Source of the DNA: Siphonobacter aquaeclarae
GTDB lineage: Bacteria; Bacteroidota; Bacteroidia; Cytophagales; Spirosomataceae
Assembly (NCBI RefSeq): GCF_900103285.1
Contig: NZ_FNGS01000006.1
Location: forward strand, 372,001-436,000
Length of the DNA: 64,000 bases
Direction of reading: 5' to 3'
How positions within the stretch are numbered: the stretch's first letter is position 1; each line of letters starts with the position of its first letter. The position numbers and the translations under genes were made by a program. The notes beneath the pieces are model-generated. The model saw nothing but the letters and a program-made list of their open reading frames with translations. It was not told where the DNA came from and did no database searches. This document shows, one piece after another, positions 1 through 8,412 of the stretch.

Positions 1-434
1 TTGAAATCCGCCACCTCGACAAGATGAAGCAGAGCCGCAACCGGACCGTTTTTGTGCCCGTTCTTATCGGCCTGATTGTCGGCGGGTTTCTGGTCTTCAA
101 CGTCGCGTTGGGGCTGATGGGCGTACTCTGGCAGGCTATTCAGCAGCGGCGGGAGGAAATCGGTATCCGGCGGGCCATCGGCGCATCCGCGTCAGGTATT
201 GTGATGCAGTTTCTGGGGGAAGCCTGGGTGCTGACCGCCTTTTCGATCCTGCTGGGTATCTTCCTGGCCGTGCAGTTCCCGATCCTGCGGCTCTTCGATC
301 TCGACGCGCAAATCTATATTCTTGCGATTGTCACGGCCGTCGTCAGTATTTTCGCCCTCGTAACCGCCTGCGCCTGGTACCCCAGCCGGCAGGCGGCGGA
401 GATTTTGCCGGCGACGGCGTTGCATGAAAATTAG
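1..434 (+). CDS. ABC transporter permease, C-terminal part (MacB/FtsX type)
   Basis: The frame is already open at the left edge, so only the last ~143 residues are present. They show the C-terminal membrane part of an FtsX/MacB-like permease: a hydrophobic helix, the cytoplasmic segment RREEIGIRRAIGAS typical of the family, then two more hydrophobic helices before the stop. Such permeases pair with an ABC ATPase and export peptides, lipopeptides or drugs, or transmit force to an envelope partner. It lies about 120 bp before a sigma-54 activator and a histidine kinase on the same strand. This order is common in Bacteroidota and suggests that the two-component pair controls the transporter (inference). 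The substrate cannot be read from this fragment. Confidence 0.85.
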   Translation, partial: EIRHLDKMKQSRNRTVFVPVLIGLIVGGFLVFNVALGLMGVLWQAIQQRREEIGIRRAIGASASGIVMQFLGEAWVLTAFSILLGIFLAVQFPILRLFDLDAQIYILAIVTAVVSIFALVTACAWYPSRQAAEILPATALHEN

Positions 435-444
435 GAGCGGTCTA

Positions 445-532
445 CAGTTTTCAGTTTTCAGTTGGCGGTTTTCCGTTTACGGCAGCCTTATTTGCCACGC
501 CAACTGAAAACTGAAAACTGAAAACTGAAAAC
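445..532. repeat. Family A inverted repeat (TTTTCAG heptads), copy 1
   Basis: A perfect 23-bp inverted repeat (445-467 against 498-520) with a 30-nt spacer. Each arm is made of 7-nt units of the type TTTTCAG / CTGAAAA, and the right arm runs on for almost two more units to 532. It fills the gap between the permease and the response regulator and ends 23 nt before the latter's start codon. There is no U-tract, so it is not a standard terminator. Confidence 0.85.
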
Positions 533-555
533 AATTAAACCCCATTCCCAGCCTT

Positions 556-1920
556 ATGATTCTCATTCTCGACGACGACCCCGCCGTACGTACCTCCCTT
601 CTTCTCCTGCTGCAAAAGGAGAGGTTGGCAGCGATGGCGCTGGAGTCGCCGGCGGAGGCACAGGCATTCTTGCAGGAAAACCGGCCGGATCTGATTTTGC
701 TCGACATGAATTTTTCGGTCGATACGTCGGGCGAGGAAGGTCTCCGTTTTCTGGAATGGGTACGTCGGCGGGATGCGACAATCCCTGTAATCCTGATTAC
801 CGGCTGGGCGACGATCGACCTGGCCGTCAGAGGCATGAAACTCGGCGCGTCTGATTTCCTGCACAAGCCCTGGCAAAATGCACACCTGGTGCAGTCTATC
901 CGGACGGTGCTGGACCTGGCACGTCCGGCGGAGGAGCTGTCCACTCGTCGTACCCTCGACCGGTCTTTTGATTTTCAGGCGATTGTCGGAGAATCTGATC
1001 CTATGCTCCGTATTCTGGAGACGGTCGGCCGCGTTGCCGGAACCGACGCCTCCGTCCTTATTCTCGGGGAAAGCGGTACAGGTAAGGAACTCATTGCCGA
1101 GGCTATTCATCAGAACAGCCAGCGGGCTCGCCGGCCGTTCGTGAAAGTAAACCTGGGCGGTATTTCCGCCAGCCTGTTCGAAAGCGAATTGTTCGGGCAC
1201 GTGCGCGGTGCGTTTACAGATGCCCGTTTCGACCGGGTAGGCCGCTTTGACGTGGCCAACAAGGGAACCATTTTTCTGGATGAAATCGGCGACCTCGATC
1301 CGTCGAGCCAGGTAAAGCTGCTTCGCGTGCTGCAGGACCGTACCTTCGAAGTACTCGGCAGCAGCAAAACCAAGAACGCCGATGTACGGGTGATTTCCGC
1401 GACAAACCGCAACCTCGACGACATGGTCCGCGCCGGATCTTTCCGCGAAGACCTGCTTTACCGCATCAACCTGATTACCCTGCGCCTGCCGCCTTTGCGC
1501 GAGCGGGTTGACGATATTCCGAAACTCGTGGAGTTCTTTCTCGGAAACCTCCGGGAAATTTACGGCCGGCCCAACCTTGCCCTCGCGCGTGAGGCCCTGC
1601 GCTGGCTCAAGACCCAGCCGTTGCCCGGAAATATCCGCCAGCTGAAAAACCTGGTGGAGCGAACCGTACTGGTGGCGGATCACGACGTACTGGATGTCGC
1701 TGATTTTCAGGTGCATTCCCAGGCTTCACGACCAGCCGGGCGTGATCACCTGCCCGCAGTAGGTGCGATGACACTCGACGAAATGGAGTCCGAAATGATC
1801 CGGAAGGCGATGGCTTTCCACCAGGGGAAAATTGCACGGGTTGCCCGGGCGCTGGGCCTGACCCGCAGTTCCCTGTACCGCCGCCTCGAAAAATTCGGCA
1901 TACCCTATGAAGAACAGTAA
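556..1920 (+). CDS. Sigma-54-dependent response regulator (NtrC family)
   Basis: A three-domain activator of 454 residues. The receiver domain (about 1-120) has the acidic pocket DDD at 6-8, the phospho-acceptor Asp50 in LLDMN and a Lys in LHKPW. The AAA+ domain (about 140-370) has Walker A GESGTGKE near 171 and Walker B FLDEIGDL. The C-terminal Fis-type helix-turn-helix covers about 410-450. It should activate RNA polymerase carrying sigma-54 after phosphorylation by the kinase encoded 3 nt downstream. The sigma-54 contact loop reads GAFTDA near residue 218 instead of the canonical GAFTGA; I believe a related group of Bacteroidota activators shares this (recalled, not checked). The permease upstream is the likely target. 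Confidence 0.95.
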   Translation: MILILDDDPAVRTSLLLLLQKERLAAMALESPAEAQAFLQENRPDLILLDMNFSVDTSGEEGLRFLEWVRRRDATIPVILITGWATIDLAVRGMKLGASDFLHKPWQNAHLVQSIRTVLDLARPAEELSTRRTLDRSFDFQAIVGESDPMLRILETVGRVAGTDASVLILGESGTGKELIAEAIHQNSQRARRPFVKVNLGGISASLFESELFGHVRGAFTDARFDRVGRFDVANKGTIFLDEIGDLDPSSQVKLLRVLQDRTFEVLGSSKTKNADVRVISATNRNLDDMVRAGSFREDLLYRINLITLRLPPLRERVDDIPKLVEFFLGNLREIYGRPNLALAREALRWLKTQPLPGNIRQLKNLVERTVLVADHDVLDVADFQVHSQASRPAGRDHLPAVGAMTLDEMESEMIRKAMAFHQGKIARVARALGLTRSSLYRRLEKFGIPYEEQ

Positions 1921-1923
1921 CGG

Positions 1924-3210
1924 ATGAAAAGCATCCGCACGAAATACCTCGTCATGGTCGTCCTGGTTCACCTGATCCTGGCCGGTCTGGCGTTTTATGC
2001 CCTGCGCGAAAACCGGCTCTGGTTTCTGGCGGTGGAGGTTGTTCTGCTGTTTTCGGGATACCTGGCGTTTGGGGTATACCGTGGCCTGATCGCGCCGCTT
2101 CAACTGCTCGCAACCGGTACGGAGGCGATCCGCGACGGCGACTTCCACGTTCGGTTTGTGCATACCGGCCGCCCGGAGATGGACCAGCTTGTCGACGTAT
2201 ACAATACCATGATCGACCGCCTCCGCGAGGAACGTACCCTTCAGCAGCAGCAGCATTATTTTCTGGAAAAACTGGTACAGACCTCTCCAACGGGTATTCT
2301 CATCCTGAACCTGGACGAGCGCATCGAACAGCTGAATCCCAGGGCGTTGTCGTACCTGAACAGGCCTTCGGAGGAACTGCTTGGAAAGACGTTTGCCGAA
2401 ACCGGTCATCCGCTACTCATTCGCCTGGCGAAGGTGCAGGCGGGAGAGTCGGCGACGGTTACACATGGTCATATTTTCAAGTGTGAGAAGGCGAGCTTCG
2501 TCGACCGCGGTTTTCCCCGCTATTTTCTTACGATTGAAGAGTTGACGAGTGAAGTGCTTGCTGCTGAGCGAAATGCCTATGGGAAAGTCATCCGAATGAT
2601 GTCGCATGAGGTTAACAATACCCTCGGTGCCGTCAATTCCTTACTGGATACCACGGTTCACTGGCTGGAAGATGCGCCGCTGGCGGCGGCATTGCAGGTA
2701 GCTATTGAACGAAACGAAAATCTGGGACGCTTCACGCGGCGACTGGCGGAGGTTGTCCGTCTCCCGGCCCCGCAGAAAACGCTGGTAGACCTCGGCGAAC
2801 TGGTGGACCAATGCCGCCGGTTGATGGAAGCCTCCGCTGCCGGAAGGAAGATCACCCTTACGCTGGATGCGGGCGCGGGGTGCCGCCTGTATGCCGACCG
2901 TCTTCAACTGGAACAGGTATTGCTCAATATCACCAAAAACGCCTTCGAAGCCATCGGGGAGGAAGGCGAGGTACGGTTTCTGCTGGAGCCTTCCCGCCTG
3001 ATTATCCGCAACAACGGAAAAGACCTGACTCCGGAAGAAGCGGGCCAGGTCTTTACACCTTTCTTTACCAATAAGCCGAATGGTCAGGGGATAGGACTGA
3101 CACTCGTCCGGGAGATCTTACACGCACATGGTTTCGGCTTTTCGCTGGAAACCACTGCGCCGGGGCAGACTGATTTTACGATTCGCTTTCCGCCCGCGTC
3201 CCGGGCATAA
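1924..3210 (+). CDS. Membrane sensor histidine kinase
   Basis: A 428-residue NtrB/NtrY-like kinase. The N-terminus has two hydrophobic helices (about 8-26 and 32-50) with almost no periplasmic loop, then a HAMP-like segment, a PAS region (about 110-170) and the H-box MMSHEVNNTLG with phospho-accepting His228. The ATPase domain shows the N-box NITKNAFEAIG and the G-box GQGIGLTLV. The short periplasmic part suggests that it senses a membrane or cytoplasmic signal. It starts 3 nt after the response regulator stop codon, so the two are co-translated and form a cognate pair. It ends 1 nt before the convergent acyltransferase gene. The signal is unknown. Confidence 0.94.
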   Translation: MKSIRTKYLVMVVLVHLILAGLAFYALRENRLWFLAVEVVLLFSGYLAFGVYRGLIAPLQLLATGTEAIRDGDFHVRFVHTGRPEMDQLVDVYNTMIDRLREERTLQQQQHYFLEKLVQTSPTGILILNLDERIEQLNPRALSYLNRPSEELLGKTFAETGHPLLIRLAKVQAGESATVTHGHIFKCEKASFVDRGFPRYFLTIEELTSEVLAAERNAYGKVIRMMSHEVNNTLGAVNSLLDTTVHWLEDAPLAAALQVAIERNENLGRFTRRLAEVVRLPAPQKTLVDLGELVDQCRRLMEASAAGRKITLTLDAGAGCRLYADRLQLEQVLLNITKNAFEAIGEEGEVRFLLEPSRLIIRNNGKDLTPEEAGQVFTPFFTNKPNGQGIGLTLVREILHAHGFGFSLETTAPGQTDFTIRFPPASRA

Positions 3211-3211
3211 A

Positions 3212-4078
3212 CTACGCCAGTTCCGGCGTCGGAAATTCTTCCCGTTTGTGTTTCCAGCGTTTGTGCGACCACAGCCAGGTATCGGGCTGTTCGCGCAGGG
3301 TATCTTCGAGCCAGCGCACATAGCGTTCGGTCAGTTCGCCTACAGGAATGCCCGCGTACGGAGGTTCGGCGACAGGGGATAGTTCAAATTCGTAATAGCC
3401 GCGGCGCACTTTCCGGATACGGCCGAGGAGGAGGGGTGTCTGGAATTTCCGCGCCATTTTCTCGGTACCGTTGAAAAAGTCGGTTTCCTGGTGGAAGAAG
3501 GTCGTCCAGTAGGCCGAATCCGGGTGGTGTGGCGCCTGATCGGCGAGGGTACCGATGACGCGGGCCTCGTTCCGGCGGCTGACCATATCCCGGAAAATGG
3601 TATACATGGAAACCGGATGAATCCCGAACCGGGAGCGGATGGCCAGCATGAACCGTTCGAAGAAGTCGTTGGACAGGGGCTTGTAAATCACGTCCACCGG
3701 GATACCCTGAAGCCGGATAATATGCGAAACCCATTCCCAGTTGATCTGGTGACCGAGCATGACAAAAACCACCTTCCCGTTGCGGATGTGTTTTTCGAGA
3801 ATATCGTAATTCTTCAATTTGACACGACGGCGCATTTCCTCTTCCGGCATGGTCAGCGCCTTGAGGGTTTCCACCATGAGGTCCGTCAGGTTCCGGTAGA
3901 AGGAACGGGCAATTTTACGGCGTTCAGTCTCTGTTTTTTCCGGAAAAGCCTGTCGGAGGTTGTCGAGAACGACTTTCTTCCGATAACGGGCGACGTAATA
4001 AATCAGGAAAAAAACAAAGTCGGAAATACCATGTAAAACGGACAGGGGCAATAAGGATAAAACTCGGAAAAATACCAT
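3212..4078 (-). CDS. Lipid A biosynthesis-type lauroyl/myristoyl acyltransferase (LpxL/HtrB-like)
   Basis: 288 residues, near the family's usual length. An N-terminal hydrophobic anchor (about 1-30) is followed by the acyltransferase core with the HX4E catalytic motif, His110 to Glu115 in LGHQINWEW. A second conserved block, ADQAPHH, lies near 200, and the C-terminus has the typical LWSHKRWKHKR. It should add a secondary acyl chain to lipid A, or to a related acceptor lipid, at the inner membrane. It stands alone and converges with the histidine kinase gene. Other LPS genes (hldD, lpxB) lie about 47 kb away. Ornithine-lipid or aminolipid acylation is an alternative role within the same superfamily. 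Confidence 0.85.
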   Translation of the reverse strand: MVFFRVLSLLPLSVLHGISDFVFFLIYYVARYRKKVVLDNLRQAFPEKTETERRKIARSFYRNLTDLMVETLKALTMPEEEMRRRVKLKNYDILEKHIRNGKVVFVMLGHQINWEWVSHIIRLQGIPVDVIYKPLSNDFFERFMLAIRSRFGIHPVSMYTIFRDMVSRRNEARVIGTLADQAPHHPDSAYWTTFFHQETDFFNGTEKMARKFQTPLLLGRIRKVRRGYYEFELSPVAEPPYAGIPVGELTERYVRWLEDTLREQPDTWLWSHKRWKHKREEFPTPELA

Positions 4079-4194
4079 TTACGTCTCTTCAAAAATTCAA
4101 ATAACCCGAATCCGGTGTTTTATAACTACAAAAATTTGAAAATAATTTGAGACTTGATATTTTTTCATTTTCTTTAGAATTGATTCAGTTGAAA

Positions 4195-4863
4195 ATGCGG
4201 GAATATCAGGGAGTCGTTTTGGAGTTGCCTTACCTGCCTAGCCTCGAGTTCTGGACCTGTTGCGGAAGTGTGGAAGAAGTCTGGCTGGAAAGCCGGGAAA
4301 CTTTTCAAAAACAAACGTACCGGAACCGGTGCCGGATTCTGACGGCAGGCGGAGTAGATACGTTGATCGTGCCGGTGCTGGAAGGCCGGAGCCGTGTCAA
4401 AACGGAAATCCGGGACATACGGATCGACTACGGGCAGCCCTGGCTCAAGCGGCATTGGGGAGCGATCGAATCGGCTTACCGCAAGGCCCCTTTCTTTGAT
4501 TACTTCGAAGACCGGTTTCACCGGGTATACGAGTCAAAACCTGACTTTTTGTACGATCTCAACTGGGAATTCCTGACAGTCTGTCGGGAGTTGCTCGGTA
4601 CTGAACAGCGGTTCGTTTCAACCGAAACCTACGAAAAGAGCTATGAAAAGCCCCTTTTAGATGCAAGGGGGCTGATTTCACCCAAGACCGGCTATGAAAC
4701 GAGGCCATTTTATGTGCCCGCTCCCTACCGGCAGAATTTCGGGGAACAGTTTTTTCCAAACCTGAGTATCCTCGATCTGCTTTTCTGCCACGGCCGGGAA
4801 GCGAAAACAATTCTGAAAGCTTCGGTGAAAAATACAGCAGAGAAATTATCGTTGAACGAGTAA
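4195..4863 (+). CDS. WbqC-like family protein
   Basis: 222 residues matching the WbqC-like family, found near polysaccharide genes and proposed to modify sugars. Characteristic stretches are LELPYLPSLEFW near the N-terminus and QKQTYRNRC around residues 39-47. I chose the ATG at 4195 because family members begin just before the LELPYLP-type strand. A TTG at 4147 would add 16 AT-rich residues without resemblance to the family. The biochemical reaction is not established. There is no polysaccharide cluster nearby, so context adds little. ClpC follows on the same strand after 88 bp in which I see no clear promoter or terminator. Confidence 0.82.
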   Translation: MREYQGVVLELPYLPSLEFWTCCGSVEEVWLESRETFQKQTYRNRCRILTAGGVDTLIVPVLEGRSRVKTEIRDIRIDYGQPWLKRHWGAIESAYRKAPFFDYFEDRFHRVYESKPDFLYDLNWEFLTVCRELLGTEQRFVSTETYEKSYEKPLLDARGLISPKTGYETRPFYVPAPYRQNFGEQFFPNLSILDLLFCHGREAKTILKASVKNTAEKLSLNE

Positions 4864-4951
4864 ACCGAAAGGCAGTTCGAGATTCTCATAACAAATTGAA
4901 CAAACGCTGTTCATCCGACGTTAGTCGGTTAATTCACGCTAAACCCTATTT

Positions 4952-7474
4952 ATGGAAGCGAAATTCTCAAACCGCGTAAAAGAGGTGATCGCCCTGAGCA
5001 GAGAGGAAGCCCTGCGATTGGGACACGATTATATAGGGACGGAGCATTTGCTGTTGGGCATGATCCGGGAAGGCGAAGGCGTAGCTGTTGCGTTGCTGAA
5101 GAAGCTGGGCGTTAACCTGGACGAGCTCCGGATGACGATCGAGCAGGCAACGAAAGGAACGGCGACGCACAGCGTTCGGAACATGGCTAATATTCCGCTC
5201 ACCCGGCAATCGGAGAAGGTTCTGAAAATGACCCACCTCGAAGCCAAGGTATTCAAAACGCAACTCATCGGCACGGAGCACGTCCTCCTGGCGATTCTCC
5301 GCGACGAGGACAATATTGCCACCCAAATCCTCCACAAGTTCAATGTGAACTACGAAATCGTCAAGGAAATGCTGGAATATCAATCGAACCCCAATGTCAA
5401 TGCCGGCCCGGATACGGACGACAGCGACGAAGACAGCCGCATGTTCGGTTCCAGCTCCCGTAGTGAATCAGGCAAACCCGGCAGCGAAAAGTCCCGTACT
5501 CCGGTACTGGATAATTTCGGGCGGGACCTCACCAAGCTGGCCGAACTGAGCAAACTCGACCCGATCGTAGGCCGGGAAAAGGAAATCGAGCGCGTCGCGC
5601 AGATCCTTTCCCGCCGGAAGAAAAACAACCCGATCCTCATCGGCGAACCGGGGGTAGGTAAGACGGCCATTGCCGAAGGCCTTGCTCTCCGTATCGTGCA
5701 GAAGAAGGTCAGCCGGGTACTGTTCGGCAAGCGGGTGGTTACCCTTGACCTGGCGTCCCTCGTGGCCGGTACCAAGTACCGTGGTCAGTTCGAAGAACGC
5801 ATGAAGGCCGTAATGAACGAACTGGAGAAATCTCCCGAAGTCATCCTCTTCATCGATGAAATCCATACGATTGTCGGTGCAGGCGGTGCCTCCGGTTCCC
5901 TGGATGCCTCCAACATGTTCAAGCCGGCTCTCGCCCGGGGTGACATCCAATGCATCGGGGCGACGACGCTCGACGAATACCGTCAATACATCGAGAAAGA
6001 CGGCGCCCTTGCCCGTCGTTTCCAGATGGTCATGGTAGACGCCACGAGCATCGAAGAAACCGTTGAAATCCTGAACAACATCAAGGATAAATACGAGGAT
6101 CACCACCACGTCAACTATACGCCCGAAGCCATTGATGCGGCAGTAAAACTGTCGGAACGTTATATTTCCGACCGCTTCCTCCCGGATAAGGCCATCGACG
6201 TACTCGACGAAGTAGGCGCCCGCGTGCATATCAACAACATTTCTGTTCCCGAAGACATCGTGAAGCTGGAAGAGGCTGTGGAAGAAGTCAAGAAACAGAA
6301 AAATCAGGTCGTCAAGTCGCAGAAGTACGAAGAAGCAGCTCAGCTCCGTGATCGTGAGAAGAAGCTTCTCGAACAGCTCGACCGCGCCAAGCAACGCTGG
6401 GAAGAAGATACCAAGACCCGTCGCTACACCGTCACGGAAGACAATGTCGCCGAGGTAGTAGCCATGATGACCGGTATCCCTGTGCGGAGTGTTTCGCAGG
6501 ACGAAGGCAAGAAACTGCTTACCCTCGCCGAAGACCTCAAAGGCAAGGTAATCGGGCAGGAATCGGCGATTGAAAAGCTCGCGAAAGCCATCCAGCGGAC
6601 GCGCGTCGGACTCAAAGACCCGAAAAAACCGATTGGTTCATTCATCTTCCTCGGCCCGACCGGGGTAGGTAAGACGGAACTGGCAAAGGTGCTGGCTTCT
6701 CATCTGTTCGACAAGGAAGATGCGCTCGTGCGGATCGACATGTCGGAATACATGGAGAAATTCAGCGTCAGCCGCCTGGTCGGAGCGCCTCCTGGTTACG
6801 TCGGATACGAAGAAGGCGGTCAGCTGACGGAGAAAATCCGCCGCAAGCCGTATTCGGTCGTACTCCTCGACGAAATCGAGAAAGCGCACCCGGATGTGTT
6901 CAATATCCTGTTGCAGGTGCTTGACGACGGTATTCTGACGGACGGACTCGGCCGCCGGGTGGATTTCCGGAATACGATCATCATCATGACGTCAAACATC
7001 GGCGCCCGTGACCTGAAAGATTTCGGTACCGGAATCGGTTTTGCGACCAAGGCGCGTGTAGACGGACAGGACGATGCCGTGAAGACCACGATCCAAAATG
7101 CCCTGCGGAAGGCGTTCTCGCCGGAATTCCTGAACCGCCTGGATGACGTGATCGTCTTCAACTCGCTCGAACGCGAACACCTGCACCGGATTATCGAACT
7201 GATGCTTGGCAAACTTTTCGCCCGCATCACGACCCTGGGTTACCGCATCGAGCTGACGGAAGCCGCAAAAGACTTCCTCGCCAAGAAGGGCTACGACCCG
7301 CAATACGGAGCACGCCCCCTCAACCGGGCCATCCAGCGGTACCTCGAAGACCCTGTCGCAGAGGAAATCCTCAAAGGCGAACTGGCTGAAGGAGATATTC
7401 TCCTGGCGGACCACGACGGTACGAGCGAAACGCTTACTATTACGGTAAAGAAGCCGGAAGCAATTGCTGAGTAA
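4952..7474 (+). CDS. clpC: ATP-dependent Clp protease ATP-binding subunit ClpC
   Basis: An 840-residue Hsp100 unfoldase that feeds proteins to ClpP. Order: double Clp N-domain (about 1-145), linker, first AAA+ module with Walker A GEPGVGKT near 230, a coiled-coil middle region containing a UVR-like segment ([19 protein letters not shown], about 445-465) that marks ClpC rather than ClpA, then the second AAA+ module with Walker A GPTGVGKT near 567 and the C-terminal D2-small domain. The IGF-type loop (GTGIGFAT) is consistent with docking to ClpP. No adaptor (mcsB) or ctsR gene is adjacent, as expected outside Firmicutes. Transcription ends at the hairpin 19 nt downstream. Confidence 0.97.
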   Translation: MEAKFSNRVKEVIALSREEALRLGHDYIGTEHLLLGMIREGEGVAVALLKKLGVNLDELRMTIEQATKGTATHSVRNMANIPLTRQSEKVLKMTHLEAKVFKTQLIGTEHVLLAILRDEDNIATQILHKFNVNYEIVKEMLEYQSNPNVNAGPDTDDSDEDSRMFGSSSRSESGKPGSEKSRTPVLDNFGRDLTKLAELSKLDPIVGREKEIERVAQILSRRKKNNPILIGEPGVGKTAIAEGLALRIVQKKVSRVLFGKRVVTLDLASLVAGTKYRGQFEERMKAVMNELEKSPEVILFIDEIHTIVGAGGASGSLDASNMFKPALARGDIQCIGATTLDEYRQYIEKDGALARRFQMVMVDATSIEETVEILNNIKDKYEDHHHVNYTPEAIDAAVKLSERYISDRFLPDKAIDVLDEVGARVHINNISVPEDIVKLEEAVEEVKKQKNQVVKSQKYEEAAQLRDREKKLLEQLDRAKQRWEEDTKTRRYTVTEDNVAEVVAMMTGIPVRSVSQDEGKKLLTLAEDLKGKVIGQESAIEKLAKAIQRTRVGLKDPKKPIGSFIFLGPTGVGKTELAKVLASHLFDKEDALVRIDMSEYMEKFSVSRLVGAPPGYVGYEEGGQLTEKIRRKPYSVVLLDEIEKAHPDVFNILLQVLDDGILTDGLGRRVDFRNTIIIMTSNIGARDLKDFGTGIGFATKARVDGQDDAVKTTIQNALRKAFSPEFLNRLDDVIVFNSLEREHLHRIIELMLGKLFARITTLGYRIELTEAAKDFLAKKGYDPQYGARPLNRAIQRYLEDPVAEEILKGELAEGDILLADHDGTSETLTITVKKPEAIAE

Positions 7475-7492
7475 GGCTTTTGGATAAAGAAG

Positions 7493-7525
7493 AAGAGGTT
7501 GTTCCGAAAGGGCAACCTCTTTTTT
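7493..7525 (+). terminator. Rho-independent terminator of clpC
   Basis: A 9-bp stem AAGAGGTTG / CAACCTCTT (7493-7501 with 7513-7521) followed by a run of T. It lies 19 nt after the clpC stop codon. Confidence 0.9.
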
Positions 7526-7526
7526 A

Positions 7527-7592
7527 TTTCTGTGAAGTCCGTGTATTCTGTGAGCTATTTTTTTCTCACAGAATACACGGACTTCACAGAAA
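7527..7592. repeat. Family B inverted repeat (GTG every 9 nt), copy 1
   Basis: A perfect 28-bp inverted repeat (7527-7554 with 7565-7592) around a 10-nt T-rich loop. Each arm consists of 9-nt units with GTG in fixed phase, for example TCTGTGAAG. It begins at the end of the clpC terminator. Related copies lie at 53190-53290 and 61529-61599. Confidence 0.88.
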
Positions 7593-7645
7593 GTATTTTG
7601 GTTTATTTTGCCTCCATTCTTTCCATCATCCGGCTGAAACCTGCT

Positions 7646-7882
7646 ATGTCAAACGAAATACCCCGTCCCGATACCGAAGTACTCAAAGACCTTGTCAGGA
7701 CCAAAATGCCGTTCGGAAAGCACAAGGATGTACTTATCTGCGACTTGCCGGTGTCATACCTCGAATGGTTTTCGATGAACGGCTTTCCGGCGGGGAAGCT
7801 GGGTATGTTGCTGAGCACGGCGTATGTGATCAAGTCAAACGGGCTGTCGCATCTGCTGGAGGAGCTGAAGCGGGGGAGGTAG
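7646..7882 (+). CDS. DUF3820 family small protein
   Basis: 78 residues matching the small DUF3820 family: MPFGKHKDVLICDLP in the middle, then YLEWFSMNGFPAGKLG and a C-terminal helix ending SHLLEEL. The family is short and cytoplasmic with no established activity; the GK.K core looks like a small binding domain. The ATG at 7646 fits the family start, whereas the open frame further upstream runs through the inverted repeat and is not coding. The last 53 nt overlap the convergent gene on the other strand. Confidence 0.85.
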   Translation: MSNEIPRPDTEVLKDLVRTKMPFGKHKDVLICDLPVSYLEWFSMNGFPAGKLGMLLSTAYVIKSNGLSHLLEELKRGR

Positions 7883-8300
7883 TGTCGTCAGACGCAGGCA
7901 TTTTCATATATTGTTTCTTCGCTGAAAGTTTATGAAGCTCCTTTTCCCGGGGGCCGAATTTCAAATTGTAACGATTTCGAAGGGGGAGTAGTAATGGGGT
8001 AAGGTCGATTATTTCCTCCTGTTCCCATTTTTCAATGACCTCACTTGCAGCATCCTGTTCCCATTTGTCTCCTTTAATGATTATGCTGTTTATCAGTATT
8101 TCTATTTCCTTGTTCAGTGTAGTTTCGTTGATGTTTTTTGTAATTGTATCCAACCAGCTGCCGGCTTCGTTTCGTCTCGTTTTGCTTACATCATTTAATG
8201 TGTCCAGGACGATCTTCAGTATTCCAATGGAACCAGCAGCCTTCAACAGAAAATCTAAATTATCTGCGGCGATCGATAGAAATTTATTCAAAAGCTCCAT
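7830..8300 (-). CDS. Hypothetical protein, AT-rich, unrecognised
   Basis: 156 residues, not recognised. The N-terminal 30 residues are hydrophobic and amphipathic (NKFLSIAADNLDFLLKAAGS). The middle is charged and probably helical, with short WEQ elements, and the C-terminus is Ala/Pro/Thr-rich and probably disordered. Base composition is visibly richer in A and T than in the neighbouring genes, which points to recent acquisition. A convincing Bacteroidota promoter lies upstream (-7 element 8338-8345). The last 53 nt overlap the convergent DUF3820 gene, so the overlapping part was probably recruited from antisense sequence. No nearby partner suggests a function. Confidence 0.7.
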   Translation of the reverse strand: MELLNKFLSIAADNLDFLLKAAGSIGILKIVLDTLNDVSKTRRNEAGSWLDTITKNINETTLNKEIEILINSIIIKGDKWEQDAASEVIEKWEQEEIIDLTPLLLPLRNRYNLKFGPREKELHKLSAKKQYMKMPASDDTTSPASAPPADATARLT

Positions 8301-8337
8301 AATTGAGTATTTTTAGTTATAGATTTTACTTTTATCT

Positions 8338-8367
8338 CAAATATACTTATAAATATAAGTCATCAAA
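8338..8367 (-). promoter_or_regulatory. Promoter of the AT-rich hypothetical gene
   Basis: On the minus strand the -33 element TTTG (8364-8367) is followed after 18 nt by an exact -7 element TATATTTG (8338-8345). The start codon is at 8300, which gives a leader of about 30 nt. Confidence 0.65.
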
Positions 8368-8388
8368 AAAGCCTGCATGAAGCAGGCC
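8362..8388 (-). terminator. Terminator of the CocE hydrolase gene at 8413
   Basis: On the minus strand a GCCTGC / GCAGGC stem (8371-8387) is followed by six T. It lies about 25 nt after the stop codon of the gene ending at 8413. Its T-tract overlaps the -33 element of the next gene. Confidence 0.85.
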
Positions 8389-8412
8389 GATAATATTTCG
8401 AAAAGCTGTTTG

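Noticed and set aside
445-532. Family A repeat as the terminator of the ABC permease gene
   Set aside because: It forms a strong hairpin but no T-tract follows the stem in either direction, and the same element occurs inside the his operon, where termination would be harmful.
535-1716. 393-codon minus-strand frame in the response regulator gene
   Set aside because: Antisense shadow of a clearly recognised NtrC-type gene.
7480-7935. 151-codon plus-strand frame overlapping the DUF3820 gene
   Set aside because: It runs through the clpC terminator and the family B repeat and lies in a different frame from the recognised DUF3820 protein.
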